64,000 bases of DNA from Pseudomonas sp. UBA5706. Its GTDB lineage: Bacteria; Pseudomonadota; Gammaproteobacteria; Pseudomonadales; Pseudomonadaceae. The position numbers and the translations under genes are program-made. Positions 1-7,400 of this stretch are shown here, piece after piece (the first letter of the stretch is position 1; each line of letters opens with the position of its first letter). The stretch spans positions 62,001-126,000 of the forward strand of contig NZ_DIHC01000026.1 in NCBI RefSeq assembly GCF_002419965.1, in the 5' to 3' direction. The notes under the pieces are model-generated. The model did not search any database. It had not been told where the DNA came from and saw only the letters and a list, made by a program, of their open reading frames with translations.

Positions 1-812
1 TTGCCGCGCACCGGCCCATCGAGGCGTTGCAGGTTACAGTTCACGACGAAGATGATGTTGTCGAGCTTCTCTCGCCCGGCCAGAGAGATGGCTGCGAGTG
101 ATTCAGGCTGGTCCATCTCCCCGTCACCCAGAAATGCCCAGACCTTGCGGCCTTGATGCTCTTTGAGTCCACGGTTCTCCAGGTAACGCATGAAGCGCGC
201 CTGGTAGGCCGCGGTGATGGGTCCCAGGCCCATCGAAACGGTCGGAAACTGCCAGAAGTCAGGCATCAATCGAGGATGGGGGTAGGACGACACGCCATCA
301 CGATCGGTTTCACGGCGGAAGTTATCGAGCTGGTCCTCGGTGAGGCGTCCCTCGGTGAACGCCCGGCCATATATCCCTGGAGCCGAGTGGCCCTGGATGT
401 AGATCAGATCGCCGGCGAAGGTATCTGTCCGCCCGCGGAAAAAATGGTCGAAGCCCACGTCGTAGAGAACTGCCGCCGAGGCGTACGTGGCAATGTGGCC
501 ACCGACGCCTGAATGCTTCCCGGCGCGTAGCACCATGGTCAGGGCGTTCCAGCGGATGTACGCGTTGAGGCGCTTCTCAATGCCCAGATCGCCCGGGTAG
601 GGCAGCTCGCGTTCCGGTGGAATGCTGTTCACGTAGGGGGTGGTGACCCGTCCGTGGAAGTCTCCATGGACGGAGACATCGAAATCGAGCAATTGGTCGA
701 TCAGGAAGTGGGCCCGGGGGCGGCCTTCAGCCTCAACGACCGATGCAATTGAGTCAATCCATTCGCGGGTTTCTTGTGGATCCTCGTCGCGAACCAGGTA
801 GCTCTGTTCCAT
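1..812 (-). CDS. Pyruvate dehydrogenase E1 component paralogue (AceE/MdeB-like), N-terminal 270 residues
   Basis: This is the N-terminal part of a homodimeric thiamine-diphosphate E1 2-oxoacid dehydrogenase; the 3' end lies outside the window. The translation shows the AceE hallmarks: SGVGGHIATYASAA near residue 101, the GDGEMDQPES cofactor motif at residues 229-238 (the same position as in E. coli AceE), and RLDGPVRG near 263. The ATG at 812 follows a GGAGA ribosome site. It is divergent from a MarR regulator, with two TTGCA palindromes between them, so it is probably not the housekeeping aceE, which is normally followed by aceF. A 2-oxobutyrate-type (MdeB-like) or other branched role is possible. 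Family assignment is firm; substrate is inferred and open. Confidence 0.9.
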   Translation of the reverse strand, partial: MEQSYLVRDEDPQETREWIDSIASVVEAEGRPRAHFLIDQLLDFDVSVHGDFHGRVTTPYVNSIPPERELPYPGDLGIEKRLNAYIRWNALTMVLRAGKHSGVGGHIATYASAAVLYDVGFDHFFRGRTDTFAGDLIYIQGHSAPGIYGRAFTEGRLTEDQLDNFRRETDRDGVSSYPHPRLMPDFWQFPTVSMGLGPITAAYQARFMRYLENRGLKEHQGRKVWAFLGDGEMDQPESLAAISLAGREKLDNIIFVVNCNLQRLDGPVRG

Positions 813-865
813 CGGTGCATCTCCTAGATGAGTCGTCAGCAGGTGTCTGTCCAACCCGCTCATTG

Positions 866-877
866 TTGCAATTGCAA
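866..877. promoter_or_regulatory. Putative MarR operator 1
   Basis: A perfect 12-bp palindrome, TTGCAATTGCAA, lies between the divergent E1 and MarR genes. A near-identical site begins 39 bp further on. MarR proteins usually bind such palindromes in their own divergent promoter, so autoregulation is inferred. Confidence 0.6.
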
Positions 878-904
878 TTGAATCTAGCGTTTTTCCCGTT
901 ATGA

Positions 905-916
905 TTGCAACTGCAA
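905..916. promoter_or_regulatory. Putative MarR operator 2
   Basis: TTGCAACTGCAA is a near-palindrome matching the upstream site in 11 of 12 positions. It lies about 25 bp before the MarR start codon, where binding would block its transcription. Confidence 0.6.
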
Positions 917-940
917 TTAACCCTAGGATTTGGAGTTACC

Positions 941-1405
941 ATGGCCACCCCATCGCCCGACCTCTGGTACAACTTCATTCGGGCTCACCGCTGCCTTATC
1001 AAGGAAATCGAGCGGCGCCTGGCCGAAGAGCAGTTGCCTCCGTACGACTGGTACGACGCACTTTGGGGTATAGAAAGCGGGCAGCACGGCGCCCGAAGAA
1101 TGCACGAGCTCGCTGACGTCATGGCCATCGAACGCTACAACCTTACGCGGCTGGTTGACCGCCTCGAAAAAGAAGGATTGGTTACCCGGGAAAAGTCGCT
1201 CGACGATGGCCGGGGCGCCATTGCCCGGATTACCGAGGCTGGCCGGGTGCTTCGAAAACAGATCTGGCAGGTGTACAAGCAAGCCGTGGAAGAATTGTTT
1301 CTCGTGGAATTCGACGAGGAGCAAAAGCGCCTGTTTGCGGCTGCACTCGAAAATGCCAGCCGCAATGCTCGCCAATCCCGGAAAACGTCTCAGACCAATC
1401 GGTAA
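941..1405 (+). CDS. MarR-family transcriptional regulator
   Basis: A 154-residue winged-helix regulator. The helix-turn-helix and wing are visible in the segment from MHELADVMAIERYNLTRLVDRLEKEGLV to the DDGRGAIARITEAG stretch, the typical MarR pattern ending in a basic wing (DGRG). The start at 941 was chosen over the upstream ATG at 905 because GGAG stands at proper spacing; 905 would also overlap the operator. It is divergent from the E1 gene and overlaps the convergent E1-like gene by 16 bp at its 3' end. Matching palindromes also occur before the GST gene, so it probably controls the whole 1-3178 set. The ligand is unknown. Confidence 0.9.
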   Translation: MATPSPDLWYNFIRAHRCLIKEIERRLAEEQLPPYDWYDALWGIESGQHGARRMHELADVMAIERYNLTRLVDRLEKEGLVTREKSLDDGRGAIARITEAGRVLRKQIWQVYKQAVEELFLVEFDEEQKRLFAAALENASRNARQSRKTSQTNR

Positions 1406-2460
1406 CGTTTCATTGCCTTGCTGATCAGCGACGTGTTGATTTGCTCCTGACTCGCCAGTTCGCGCAGGGCCGTCAGTGCGATCCAGTGCCGGTTCAGGCG
1501 CTGATGAGGCTCCAGGCTGTCAGCGCCCAGCGCCCTGAACGGCGCACGTACATGCGCCGCCAGTTGTGCAGCCACAAACTCCGCATACCCGGTGACCGCG
1601 ATCACCGGCGTCTCGGAAGTGTTGAGGCAGTCCTGGAGATGACTATTGGCAGGGGTTTCCCCTCGCGAACGGCGCTTGTGTCGGGAATGGGCATCCGCGT
1701 CCCGCGCAAGTTTGGTGTAGCTGGGGCAACTCCACACTTCGGCGGCGATACCCCATTCATCCTGCAGAATTTGTGCGGCTGCCTGCACCTCCCGCAGCAT
1801 GAGCCCTGCCCCAAGAAGCCGGACCTGCTGCTTGCCCTGGGCCGGTGTATCCAAGCGATACATCCCTAAGTAGGTTTGCTTACGGTCACAGGCAATGCCA
1901 TCGCCTGATTCATCGTGCAGGGTCATGTAGCAAAAGCCGGGCGCGCCTTGCACATAGAGCTCGTTAAGCGCGCCTGCCAGGATGGCCCTGGCCTCATCAC
2001 CGCTTGCCGGATCGAAGGGGGTGCACTGCCGATTGGAGGCCAGCCACAGCGGCAACCAGGGATGAGCGCCCTTTGCCCATCGCGATGGCGAAGATTCGAT
2101 GTCGTTGAGAATGATGCCCCGTTGCCCCGTCTGAGAGGTCAGCATCGAGAGGTGCGCGGACGTTGCTGACTGCGTCATGTAAAACAGCGGCCGCTCATCG
2201 TTGCGCGATTGTTCGCTGAACCAGAGGGGCCATGCGCTGATCGCCGCGCTTGTAGAGGGCTTCGACGCGCGATCGTTGATCCACCAGAACTGCCCGTTGG
2301 AGCGCTTGTCGCTCTCCAGCCGCTTGATGAGATCGACAACAGTAAAGAGGGGAGAACTCTGAGGAACCACTCCCGTGGGGTCATTTCGCTCAATACACTC
2401 GATACACGCCTGGGCCGCTGAGCCGGTTTTGGCGGTGCGTTGTAAACGAAGGCTATCCAT
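1390..2460 (-). CDS. Stand-alone pyruvate-dehydrogenase-E1 C-terminal-like protein
   Basis: A 356-residue protein that resembles only the second half of AceE. The stretch LLGAGLMLREVQAAAQIL, the following AAEVWSCPSYTKLARDA and the later VTGYAEFVAAQLAAHVRAPF align with the transketolase-like C-terminal domain of E1 (GSGTILREV, DVWSVTSFNELARDG, AASDYMKLFADQIR). The first ~110 residues are not recognisable. It lacks the thiamine-diphosphate GDG motif, so it cannot be a complete dehydrogenase by itself. The ATG at 2460 has AGAGGAG about 10 bases upstream; earlier in-frame ATGs would run into the operator at 2517. It may partner or modulate the E1 at 1-812, or be a diverged relic. Homology is fairly sure, function unknown. 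Confidence 0.7.
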   Translation of the reverse strand: MDSLRLQRTAKTGSAAQACIECIERNDPTGVVPQSSPLFTVVDLIKRLESDKRSNGQFWWINDRASKPSTSAAISAWPLWFSEQSRNDERPLFYMTQSATSAHLSMLTSQTGQRGIILNDIESSPSRWAKGAHPWLPLWLASNRQCTPFDPASGDEARAILAGALNELYVQGAPGFCYMTLHDESGDGIACDRKQTYLGMYRLDTPAQGKQQVRLLGAGLMLREVQAAAQILQDEWGIAAEVWSCPSYTKLARDADAHSRHKRRSRGETPANSHLQDCLNTSETPVIAVTGYAEFVAAQLAAHVRAPFRALGADSLEPHQRLNRHWIALTALRELASQEQINTSLISKAMKRYRLV

Positions 2461-2516
2461 AAAGATGAAACTCCTCTGACTGTCTTGCGGGATGCTAAAG
2501 GAATAATGCAGACTCA

Positions 2517-2528
2517 TTGCAAATGCAA
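2517..2528. promoter_or_regulatory. Putative MarR operator 3
   Basis: TTGCAAATGCAA lies between the divergent E1-like gene and the GST gene. It matches the two sites near 866 and 905 except at the central position, which argues that the MarR regulator also controls this promoter region. Confidence 0.55.
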
Positions 2529-2548
2529 CCACAAGGACGGAACCTTTG

Positions 2549-3178
2549 ATGAATGCTGCCTCGCTGCACCTCTACACCGCCGATACGCCCAACGGTCAAA
2601 AAATCCCGATCGCGCTCGAAGAACTGGGGTTGGGTTACACCCTGACCCACATCGATCTGAACAAGGGCGAGCAAAAAACTGCTGACTTCCTTGCACTCAA
2701 CCCAAACGGGAAAATCCCGGTCCTGATTGACAGCGCAAACGGCGTCACGCTGTTCGAATCAGCCGTGATTCTCACGTACCTGGCCGATCAGCGGGGGTCA
2801 CTCGGCGGCGAGGGACAGGCCGAGCGGCTGCTGGTCCAACAGTGGTTGGCTTTCCAGATCGCAAGCGTGGGGCCGATGCTTGGACAGCTCTGGTGGTTCC
2901 GCCATGTACCCCCCACCGCCAACGAGCAGGCACTGGAACGCTATCGTCGCGAGTCAATGCGGCTCTACGAGGTTGTAAACAGCCAGCTTGTCAGTCGCGA
3001 CTACATCGCCGGGGAGCGCTATACCATCGCCGATATCGCGCTGTTCACCTGGCTGCGCACCTACGAAGAGCTGGACCTCGATATTTCGCCGTTTCCGGCG
3101 GTACGCGCCTGGCTGAACAAGCTCGCGCAACGGCCGGCCGTCAAACGAGGTCTGGCAAAATCCCGTCAAGAAGCTTGA
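2549..3178 (+). CDS. Glutathione S-transferase, Nu-class/YfcG-like
   Basis: A 209-residue two-domain glutathione transferase. The thioredoxin-like N-domain has the TPNGQKI motif (about residues 11-17) that marks the Nu class/YfcG group, which often reduces disulfides using two glutathiones. It is followed by NPNGKIPVLID and the FESAVILTYLAD glutathione-binding segment. The helical C-domain carries the YTIADIALFTW signature. The start at 2549 follows AAGGACGG. It is divergent from the E1-like gene with a MarR-type palindrome between them, and a LuxR gene follows 31 bp downstream, so partial co-transcription is possible. A redox or detoxification role within the MarR set is inferred. Confidence 0.9.
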   Translation: MNAASLHLYTADTPNGQKIPIALEELGLGYTLTHIDLNKGEQKTADFLALNPNGKIPVLIDSANGVTLFESAVILTYLADQRGSLGGEGQAERLLVQQWLAFQIASVGPMLGQLWWFRHVPPTANEQALERYRRESMRLYEVVNSQLVSRDYIAGERYTIADIALFTWLRTYEELDLDISPFPAVRAWLNKLAQRPAVKRGLAKSRQEA

Positions 3179-3209
3179 AGCCCATCAGCCTGATAACGAT
3201 AAAAAGAAG

Positions 3210-3917
3210 ATGTTGATCATGCATTTCAATGCTGCGCCTCTCGTCAGGCCCGGCCAGGATCCAAACCTGGCCACCCTAATTGAGCATTTGCCTTCCGAGA
3301 TAGACTGCCCGTTCACTTACGCCACGATAGATAAGCGCACATTCAGCCTGTCGAACTTCCTTTCAAGCTTCCCCCTTGCATGGCAGCACAAATACTGCGG
3401 CGAGGCGCTGCACCGCGTCGACCCGATCATCTCCTATGGAGTACAAAGCGTCGCTCCCTTTCATTGGACCGAGGCCTACAGGCGCCAACCCGTGCAGGGG
3501 CAGGGGGCGTTCGAACAGCTCAGCCGCGAGTTTTCCATGCAGGACGGCTACACCTTCGTTGTCCATGATCCGCAACAGCGCATAGGGCTGTTGAGCCTGG
3601 TCAACCGCGAGCGCAATCCGCATTTTCACCAACAGATCCAGCACATAAAAGCGACCCTGCAATTGGCATTAGTGGCGTTTCACAGCGGGATGAACGCTGG
3701 CCTGACGGCCCAGAACGCCGCAGACCAGCCCCTGACTGTCCGCGAGCACACGATCTTGAGCTGGGTGTCGCTCGGCAAGTCCTACAGCGAAATTGCCTGC
3801 ATCTGCGATATCCGTGTGCGGACGGTGAAATTCCACATGGCCAATATCGTTCGCAAGCTGGAGGTCGACACCGCCAAGCAAGCGGTTTTCGCCGCCTCAA
3901 GGCTGGGCATTGCTTGA
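3210..3917 (+). CDS. LuxR-family quorum-sensing receptor (orphan/solo)
   Basis: A 235-residue regulator with an N-terminal autoinducer-binding domain and a C-terminal LuxR helix-turn-helix (LTVRE at 175-179, recognition region about 189-217). The residues that contact acyl-homoserine lactone in TraR-type receptors are all present: W58, Y62, D71-P72 and W86. It therefore looks like a true AHL receptor rather than a plant-signal solo, in which the first two are usually changed. No luxI synthase lies in the window. A perfect lux-type palindrome sits in the 149-bp gap before the next operon, which it probably activates. The start could also be the ATG at 3219, as the ribosome site is weak. Confidence 0.9.
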   Translation: MLIMHFNAAPLVRPGQDPNLATLIEHLPSEIDCPFTYATIDKRTFSLSNFLSSFPLAWQHKYCGEALHRVDPIISYGVQSVAPFHWTEAYRRQPVQGQGAFEQLSREFSMQDGYTFVVHDPQQRIGLLSLVNRERNPHFHQQIQHIKATLQLALVAFHSGMNAGLTAQNAADQPLTVREHTILSWVSLGKSYSEIACICDIRVRTVKFHMANIVRKLEVDTAKQAVFAASRLGIA

Positions 3918-3977
3918 CCGTTGGCCCCGTACCTTCTGCTCGGACGTATTCGACGGCGCTGAAAAGGCAGCGCCGCC

Positions 3978-3993
3978 CTGTACCTAGGTACAG
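3978..3993. promoter_or_regulatory. Putative lux-type box
   Basis: CTGTACCTAGGTACAG is a perfect 16-bp palindrome matching the CT-N12-AG pattern of las/rhl/lux boxes. It is centred about 80 bp before the start of the MppP-like gene and 60 bp after the LuxR gene. It is the obvious operator for that regulator. Confidence 0.75.
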
Positions 3994-4066
3994 TTTCGTG
4001 GGGGGAAGGAAGACAGAATGATTAGGGAGTTACCTCTATAACAACTCACAATGAGAGGGATTCCTC

Positions 4067-5260
4067 ATGGCGTTCTCTGCCCAGCCTGTCAGTACGCATG
4101 AAGCTCGTGTCCTGGAAGACATTACTCAACACGAAATTACTGCCCTTAAAACCCGGCACAATCTCGCCGACGCCCATACGCATCAGAATCAGAGCCGCAC
4201 CCAGGCCGAGATCGTTCGAAAGCTCCCCCAATTGTGGCAACGTGCTCAAACGCTAACCCAATACGAGAGCGAACAAGCGTTCATCAAGGCGTTCTTTGAG
4301 TTTCACGGCCAGCACCACGTGCTGCAGCGCAGCGACGAGATCTACCTTGTCTACGCAGCTTCGGTTGCGATGCACATCACCGCCACGTTCCTGCGTAAGC
4401 ACGACATGAGCGTCGCACTGATCGAGCCCTGCTTTGACAACCTCCACGACTTGCTTAAGCACATGGAAGTCCCGATGACGCCGCTTCCAGAGGGCGTCCT
4501 GGCTGATCCTACTCAGGTCTACCGGCTGCTGGAGAAGCACGCCGCGGGGGTTGATGCGATTTTTCTGGTCGATCCGAACAATCCAACCGGGACTTCGATG
4601 TTCGCCGAGGGCCCGGAAACCTTTATCGAGGTTGCGAAGTACTGCCGCGATCACGGGAAAATCCTGATTCTGGACTTCTGCTTCGCCTCCTTTTTGAAAG
4701 TCGCCGGCGGCGAACGTGTCGATGCCTACGCCACTCTCGATGAGATCGGCACCGACTACCTTGTAATGGAAGACACGGGCAAGACCTGGCCCCTTCAGGA
4801 CACCAAGTGCGCCACCTTGATGAGCAGCCGACGGCTCAACCCAGAGATCTATAGCATCGTCACCAGCGTGCTGCTCAACGTCTCGCCGTTCATCCTTCAA
4901 GTGGTCACCGAATACATCAACGACAGCCAGGCCGATGGCTTCGCGTCCGTTCGCGATGTGCTGCAAACCAACCGCAGGATTGCACGCGAATACCTTGAGG
5001 GCACGATGCTGCGTTACGTCGAGCCTGCGATCGAGACCAGCGTCGCCTGGTTTGAAATCCAGCGCGATGACCTTTCGGGCGATGACCTGCAAGCCTACTT
5101 GCTTACGCACCAGGCCTACGTCCTGCCAGGGCGCTATTTCTTCTGGAGCCATCCGGAACAGGGTCGATCCTTCGTTCGCCTGGCCCTGGCACGCGACCCT
5201 GACGCTTTCCAAAGCGCCCTGCAGGTTATCCGTCAAGCGCTGGAGGCTTACGATGCTTAA
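4067..5260 (+). CDS. MppP-like PLP-dependent L-arginine oxidase/hydroxylase
   Basis: A 397-residue fold-type I PLP enzyme. It carries VDPNNPTG (168-175), ILDFCF with the pyridine-binding Asp203, and EDTGKTWP with the Schiff-base Lys239. The wording around these is that of MppP (enduracididine pathway) and Ind4 rather than ordinary aminotransferases. The N-terminal segment DITQHE..NLADAH keeps the Thr/Glu/Asp/His set (T20, E23, D35, H37) matching T12, E15, D27 and H29 of MppP, which shape its oxygen chemistry. Such enzymes use O2 to turn L-arginine into 2-keto- or 4-hydroxy-2-ketoarginine. It is the first gene of a five-gene operon; the next starts 10 bp later. Arginine as substrate is inferred from homology. 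Confidence 0.8.
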   Translation: MAFSAQPVSTHEARVLEDITQHEITALKTRHNLADAHTHQNQSRTQAEIVRKLPQLWQRAQTLTQYESEQAFIKAFFEFHGQHHVLQRSDEIYLVYAASVAMHITATFLRKHDMSVALIEPCFDNLHDLLKHMEVPMTPLPEGVLADPTQVYRLLEKHAAGVDAIFLVDPNNPTGTSMFAEGPETFIEVAKYCRDHGKILILDFCFASFLKVAGGERVDAYATLDEIGTDYLVMEDTGKTWPLQDTKCATLMSSRRLNPEIYSIVTSVLLNVSPFILQVVTEYINDSQADGFASVRDVLQTNRRIAREYLEGTMLRYVEPAIETSVAWFEIQRDDLSGDDLQAYLLTHQAYVLPGRYFFWSHPEQGRSFVRLALARDPDAFQSALQVIRQALEAYDA

Positions 5261-5270
5261 AGAGGCGCCA

Positions 5271-5765
5271 ATGATCGATGCGACTGTGTTCATGGGCATG
5301 CACCATCAAAATAGTGACATACGGGACAGGTCGCTCGCGTTCTTCACTCATCGCTTCCATAGCAATGTGCGCATGAGCTTCAGCCAGATTGGTGTCTGCG
5401 ATGCCATTATCTGGAAGAAGGCTCGCCAGCTTCAGGACGTCTATTACCCTTTCATGGATGTCCTTCACTCAGACATGAACATCCTGCGTGCGGGTTACAG
5501 CGACGCGGCGCTGACCCGTGCGGCGACCAGCCCGGCGTTGTCCGGGCTGTCTGCGGAGAAGCGTCTGCAGGCCGCGCAGGTGCTCGAAGCCGATTGTCTG
5601 TTCTACACCCATGACCGCGATTACCAGAACTGCGCGGCCTTGAAACCGCACTTGGCCTCATTCGATGACCCGCCTGCGGCCAACGGTTTCCCGGAGGGGC
5701 TGCAGCGACTGTACTACGCCTCTCTTGCGTTGGTCGTTGCCGAGGAGGATTACCAGCATGTCTAG
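5271..5765 (+). CDS. Small protein of unknown function, possible PIN-like fold
   Basis: A 164-residue protein with no clear named homologue. It opens with a hydrophobic strand and an acidic residue (MIDATVFMGM, D3) and later has VLEADCLFYTHDRDY (105-118). That is the layout of PIN-type metal-dependent nucleases, where the second block is usually ALxxxxxLVTRDRDF. An ATG at 5253 is an alternative start; 5271 was preferred because AGAGG precedes it. Its stop overlaps the next gene's start (ATGTCTAG), so it is translationally coupled into the operon. A PIN fold is a weak inference; it could instead be a pathway-specific helper with no nuclease activity. Confidence 0.6.
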   Translation: MIDATVFMGMHHQNSDIRDRSLAFFTHRFHSNVRMSFSQIGVCDAIIWKKARQLQDVYYPFMDVLHSDMNILRAGYSDAALTRAATSPALSGLSAEKRLQAAQVLEADCLFYTHDRDYQNCAALKPHLASFDDPPAANGFPEGLQRLYYASLALVVAEEDYQHV

Positions 5766-6558
5766 GCATCAAGTGCTAGTACCCCTGGTGACGCCTCTGG
5801 ATGCGGACGCAAAGGTCTGCCGGCAAAGCGTGAAGCAGCTCATGCATGCCTGTGGTCCCCTGGTGGACGGGTTTATCCCTTGCCTTACGTCAGGCGAGGG
5901 CTGGAATCTATCGCTTTCGCAGTGGACTGACATGCTCGAGTACGCCCTGGAATTTGCTGGCGACACGCACCGGGTGGTTGCTGGCATAGAGCTTCCCACT
6001 ACCCGCGACGTCATTGACCGTTGCGAGTTGGCGCAGGCGCTAGGGGCCCGCGAAATCATCGTAACGTCCCCTTTTGCAGACGGCGCGAGCCAAGAGCAGA
6101 TCCTGGAGCACTATCAAGCGGTCCATGCACACACGCCGCTGGATCTGCTGATCTACAACGAATCAGCGCTGTCGGGTAACGAAAAGAGCTTCGACACGCT
6201 GTTGAAAATCGCGCGGCTGGAGCGCGTGACGGGTCTTAAGGATTCGCCGAGTCAGGGACGGACGCAGGCGCAGGTAGACCGTATACGCGGGGAGGGCGTG
6301 GACTACTACATCGGCTGGGAGCGTGAATTGGCCGGTGCGCTTGTGAGCGATGGAAACGTCGTCTCCCTGGCCAACCTTGAGCCGGCGCTGTGTCGCGTTG
6401 CCTGCCGCGCGCAGCAGCCTGAAGTCGCGGGCATCGTCGGTCGGCTGAACGAAACATTCATGCTTGGCGAGGATGACTGGTATGCCCACGTGAAGCGAGA
6501 GCTTGCGGCCCGCGGCGTTCTACGCTCGGCACTCACGACTCAGGAGCACCCTAAATGA
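5758..6558 (+). CDS. DapA/N-acetylneuraminate-lyase superfamily aldolase
   Basis: A 266-residue class I aldolase barrel. The Schiff-base lysine is in GLKDS (K161), the catalytic tyrosine in LLIYNES (Y133), and the keto-acid-binding loop reads CLTSGEG (42-48) where DapA has GTTGE. It is somewhat shorter than housekeeping DapA (~292) and sits inside a specialised operon, so lysine synthesis is unlikely. A 4-hydroxy-2-keto acid, the kind of product an MppP-like enzyme can make, is a classic substrate for retro-aldol cleavage to pyruvate and an aldehyde. That link is inference. It overlaps both neighbours (8 bp upstream, ATGA downstream), with a strong GAGGAGG ribosome site. Confidence 0.85.
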   Translation: MSRHQVLVPLVTPLDADAKVCRQSVKQLMHACGPLVDGFIPCLTSGEGWNLSLSQWTDMLEYALEFAGDTHRVVAGIELPTTRDVIDRCELAQALGAREIIVTSPFADGASQEQILEHYQAVHAHTPLDLLIYNESALSGNEKSFDTLLKIARLERVTGLKDSPSQGRTQAQVDRIRGEGVDYYIGWERELAGALVSDGNVVSLANLEPALCRVACRAQQPEVAGIVGRLNETFMLGEDDWYAHVKRELAARGVLRSALTTQEHPK

Positions 6559-7400
6559 TCGTTTCACAGAAAGCCTTGTTTCGCGCGAACCGAGCGCTTA
6601 TCGAAAACCTGCAGCCGATCCCGAGCGAGCTCTTGCAATTCGAACAGCAATGGCTGGACGCCGCGATAAGCGAAAGCATGACAAAGGAGCAGCCCGCCAG
6701 TCTGGGCGAGTTGCGCACGATGCTCGCGGCGCTTGTCGAGCAGGACAAGGCTGAGGAACCTGCGACTGCACGATATGTTGCTGAGCAAATGACCCTGAAT
6801 GAATTCAAGATACTCGTTCAGGAGTTCGCGCTCGACGGCCTCACCGAAGCTCAGGTCTTTTACCACCTCATGCCGCGTCTGAGCCTTGAAGCACAGATGC
6901 CCATGCTGCGGATGATGATCGATGAGTTCGGGTCGGGAAACATCAAACGTTCGCATACCACGCTCTACAAAGTGCTGCTTGATGAACTGAACATGCCGAC
7001 CGATCTGGAAAGCAATATTCAGGCGAACGCCGAAGCGGGTTGTATGTTTCCCAACATGTTTTGCTGGCTAACCATGCGCGCACATGATCCTTCCTATTTC
7101 GCGGGTGTCATCACTTACTTCGAAACGGTGGTGCCGTTCTTCTTCGGTTGCTACACCGCGTTGTGCCAAAGGCTCGGGATCAAGGCGCACACCTACTACA
7201 GCGAGCATGTCCACATTGACGTCTTTCATGCGCTGGAAGGGCAACGCCTGCTTAAAGCCATGGACAATGACCAGCAGCTCAATCACGTCAACGCCTGGCA
7301 GGGGATCTGCATGGGCCGGTTGATTACCAACCATGCGTTCGACCAAGCGGTGTACAAGGCGCAGGCGAGCAAGGTCGGCGAGGGCGTCGCTCATGCTTGA
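6555..7400 (+). CDS. Haem-oxygenase-like di-iron oxidase (HDO superfamily)
   Basis: A 281-residue all-helical protein of the iron-containing redox enzyme group, whose members (for example UndA, BesC, SznF central domain) use a self-assembling Fe2 centre for desaturation, C-C cleavage or N-oxygenation. Plausible ligands are E124 and H134 in DEFGSGNIKRSHTTLY, E190 in ITYFETVVPFF, and the cluster EHVHIDVFH (H218/H220, D222, H225). It overlaps the upstream aldolase by ATGA and the downstream Rieske gene by eight bases, so stoichiometric expression is likely. The substrate is unknown; it is likely the arginine-derived intermediate of the upstream enzymes. Confidence 0.85.
   Translation: MIVSQKALFRANRALIENLQPIPSELLQFEQQWLDAAISESMTKEQPASLGELRTMLAALVEQDKAEEPATARYVAEQMTLNEFKILVQEFALDGLTEAQVFYHLMPRLSLEAQMPMLRMMIDEFGSGNIKRSHTTLYKVLLDELNMPTDLESNIQANAEAGCMFPNMFCWLTMRAHDPSYFAGVITYFETVVPFFFGCYTALCQRLGIKAHTYYSEHVHIDVFHALEGQRLLKAMDNDQQLNHVNAWQGICMGRLITNHAFDQAVYKAQASKVGEGVAHA

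Noticed and set aside
4051..4069. A small hairpin (GAGG/CCTC) that could hide the ribosome site of the MppP-like gene
   Set aside because: Only four base pairs with a 4-base loop; too weak to claim regulation.
4253..5299. A 348-residue open frame opposite the MppP-like gene
   Set aside because: The plus-strand gene has clear PLP-enzyme motifs; the antisense frame has none.
5758..6558. Calling the aldolase the lysine-biosynthesis enzyme DapA
   Set aside because: It is short, has a changed substrate loop (CLTSGEG), and is translationally coupled to specialised-metabolism genes.
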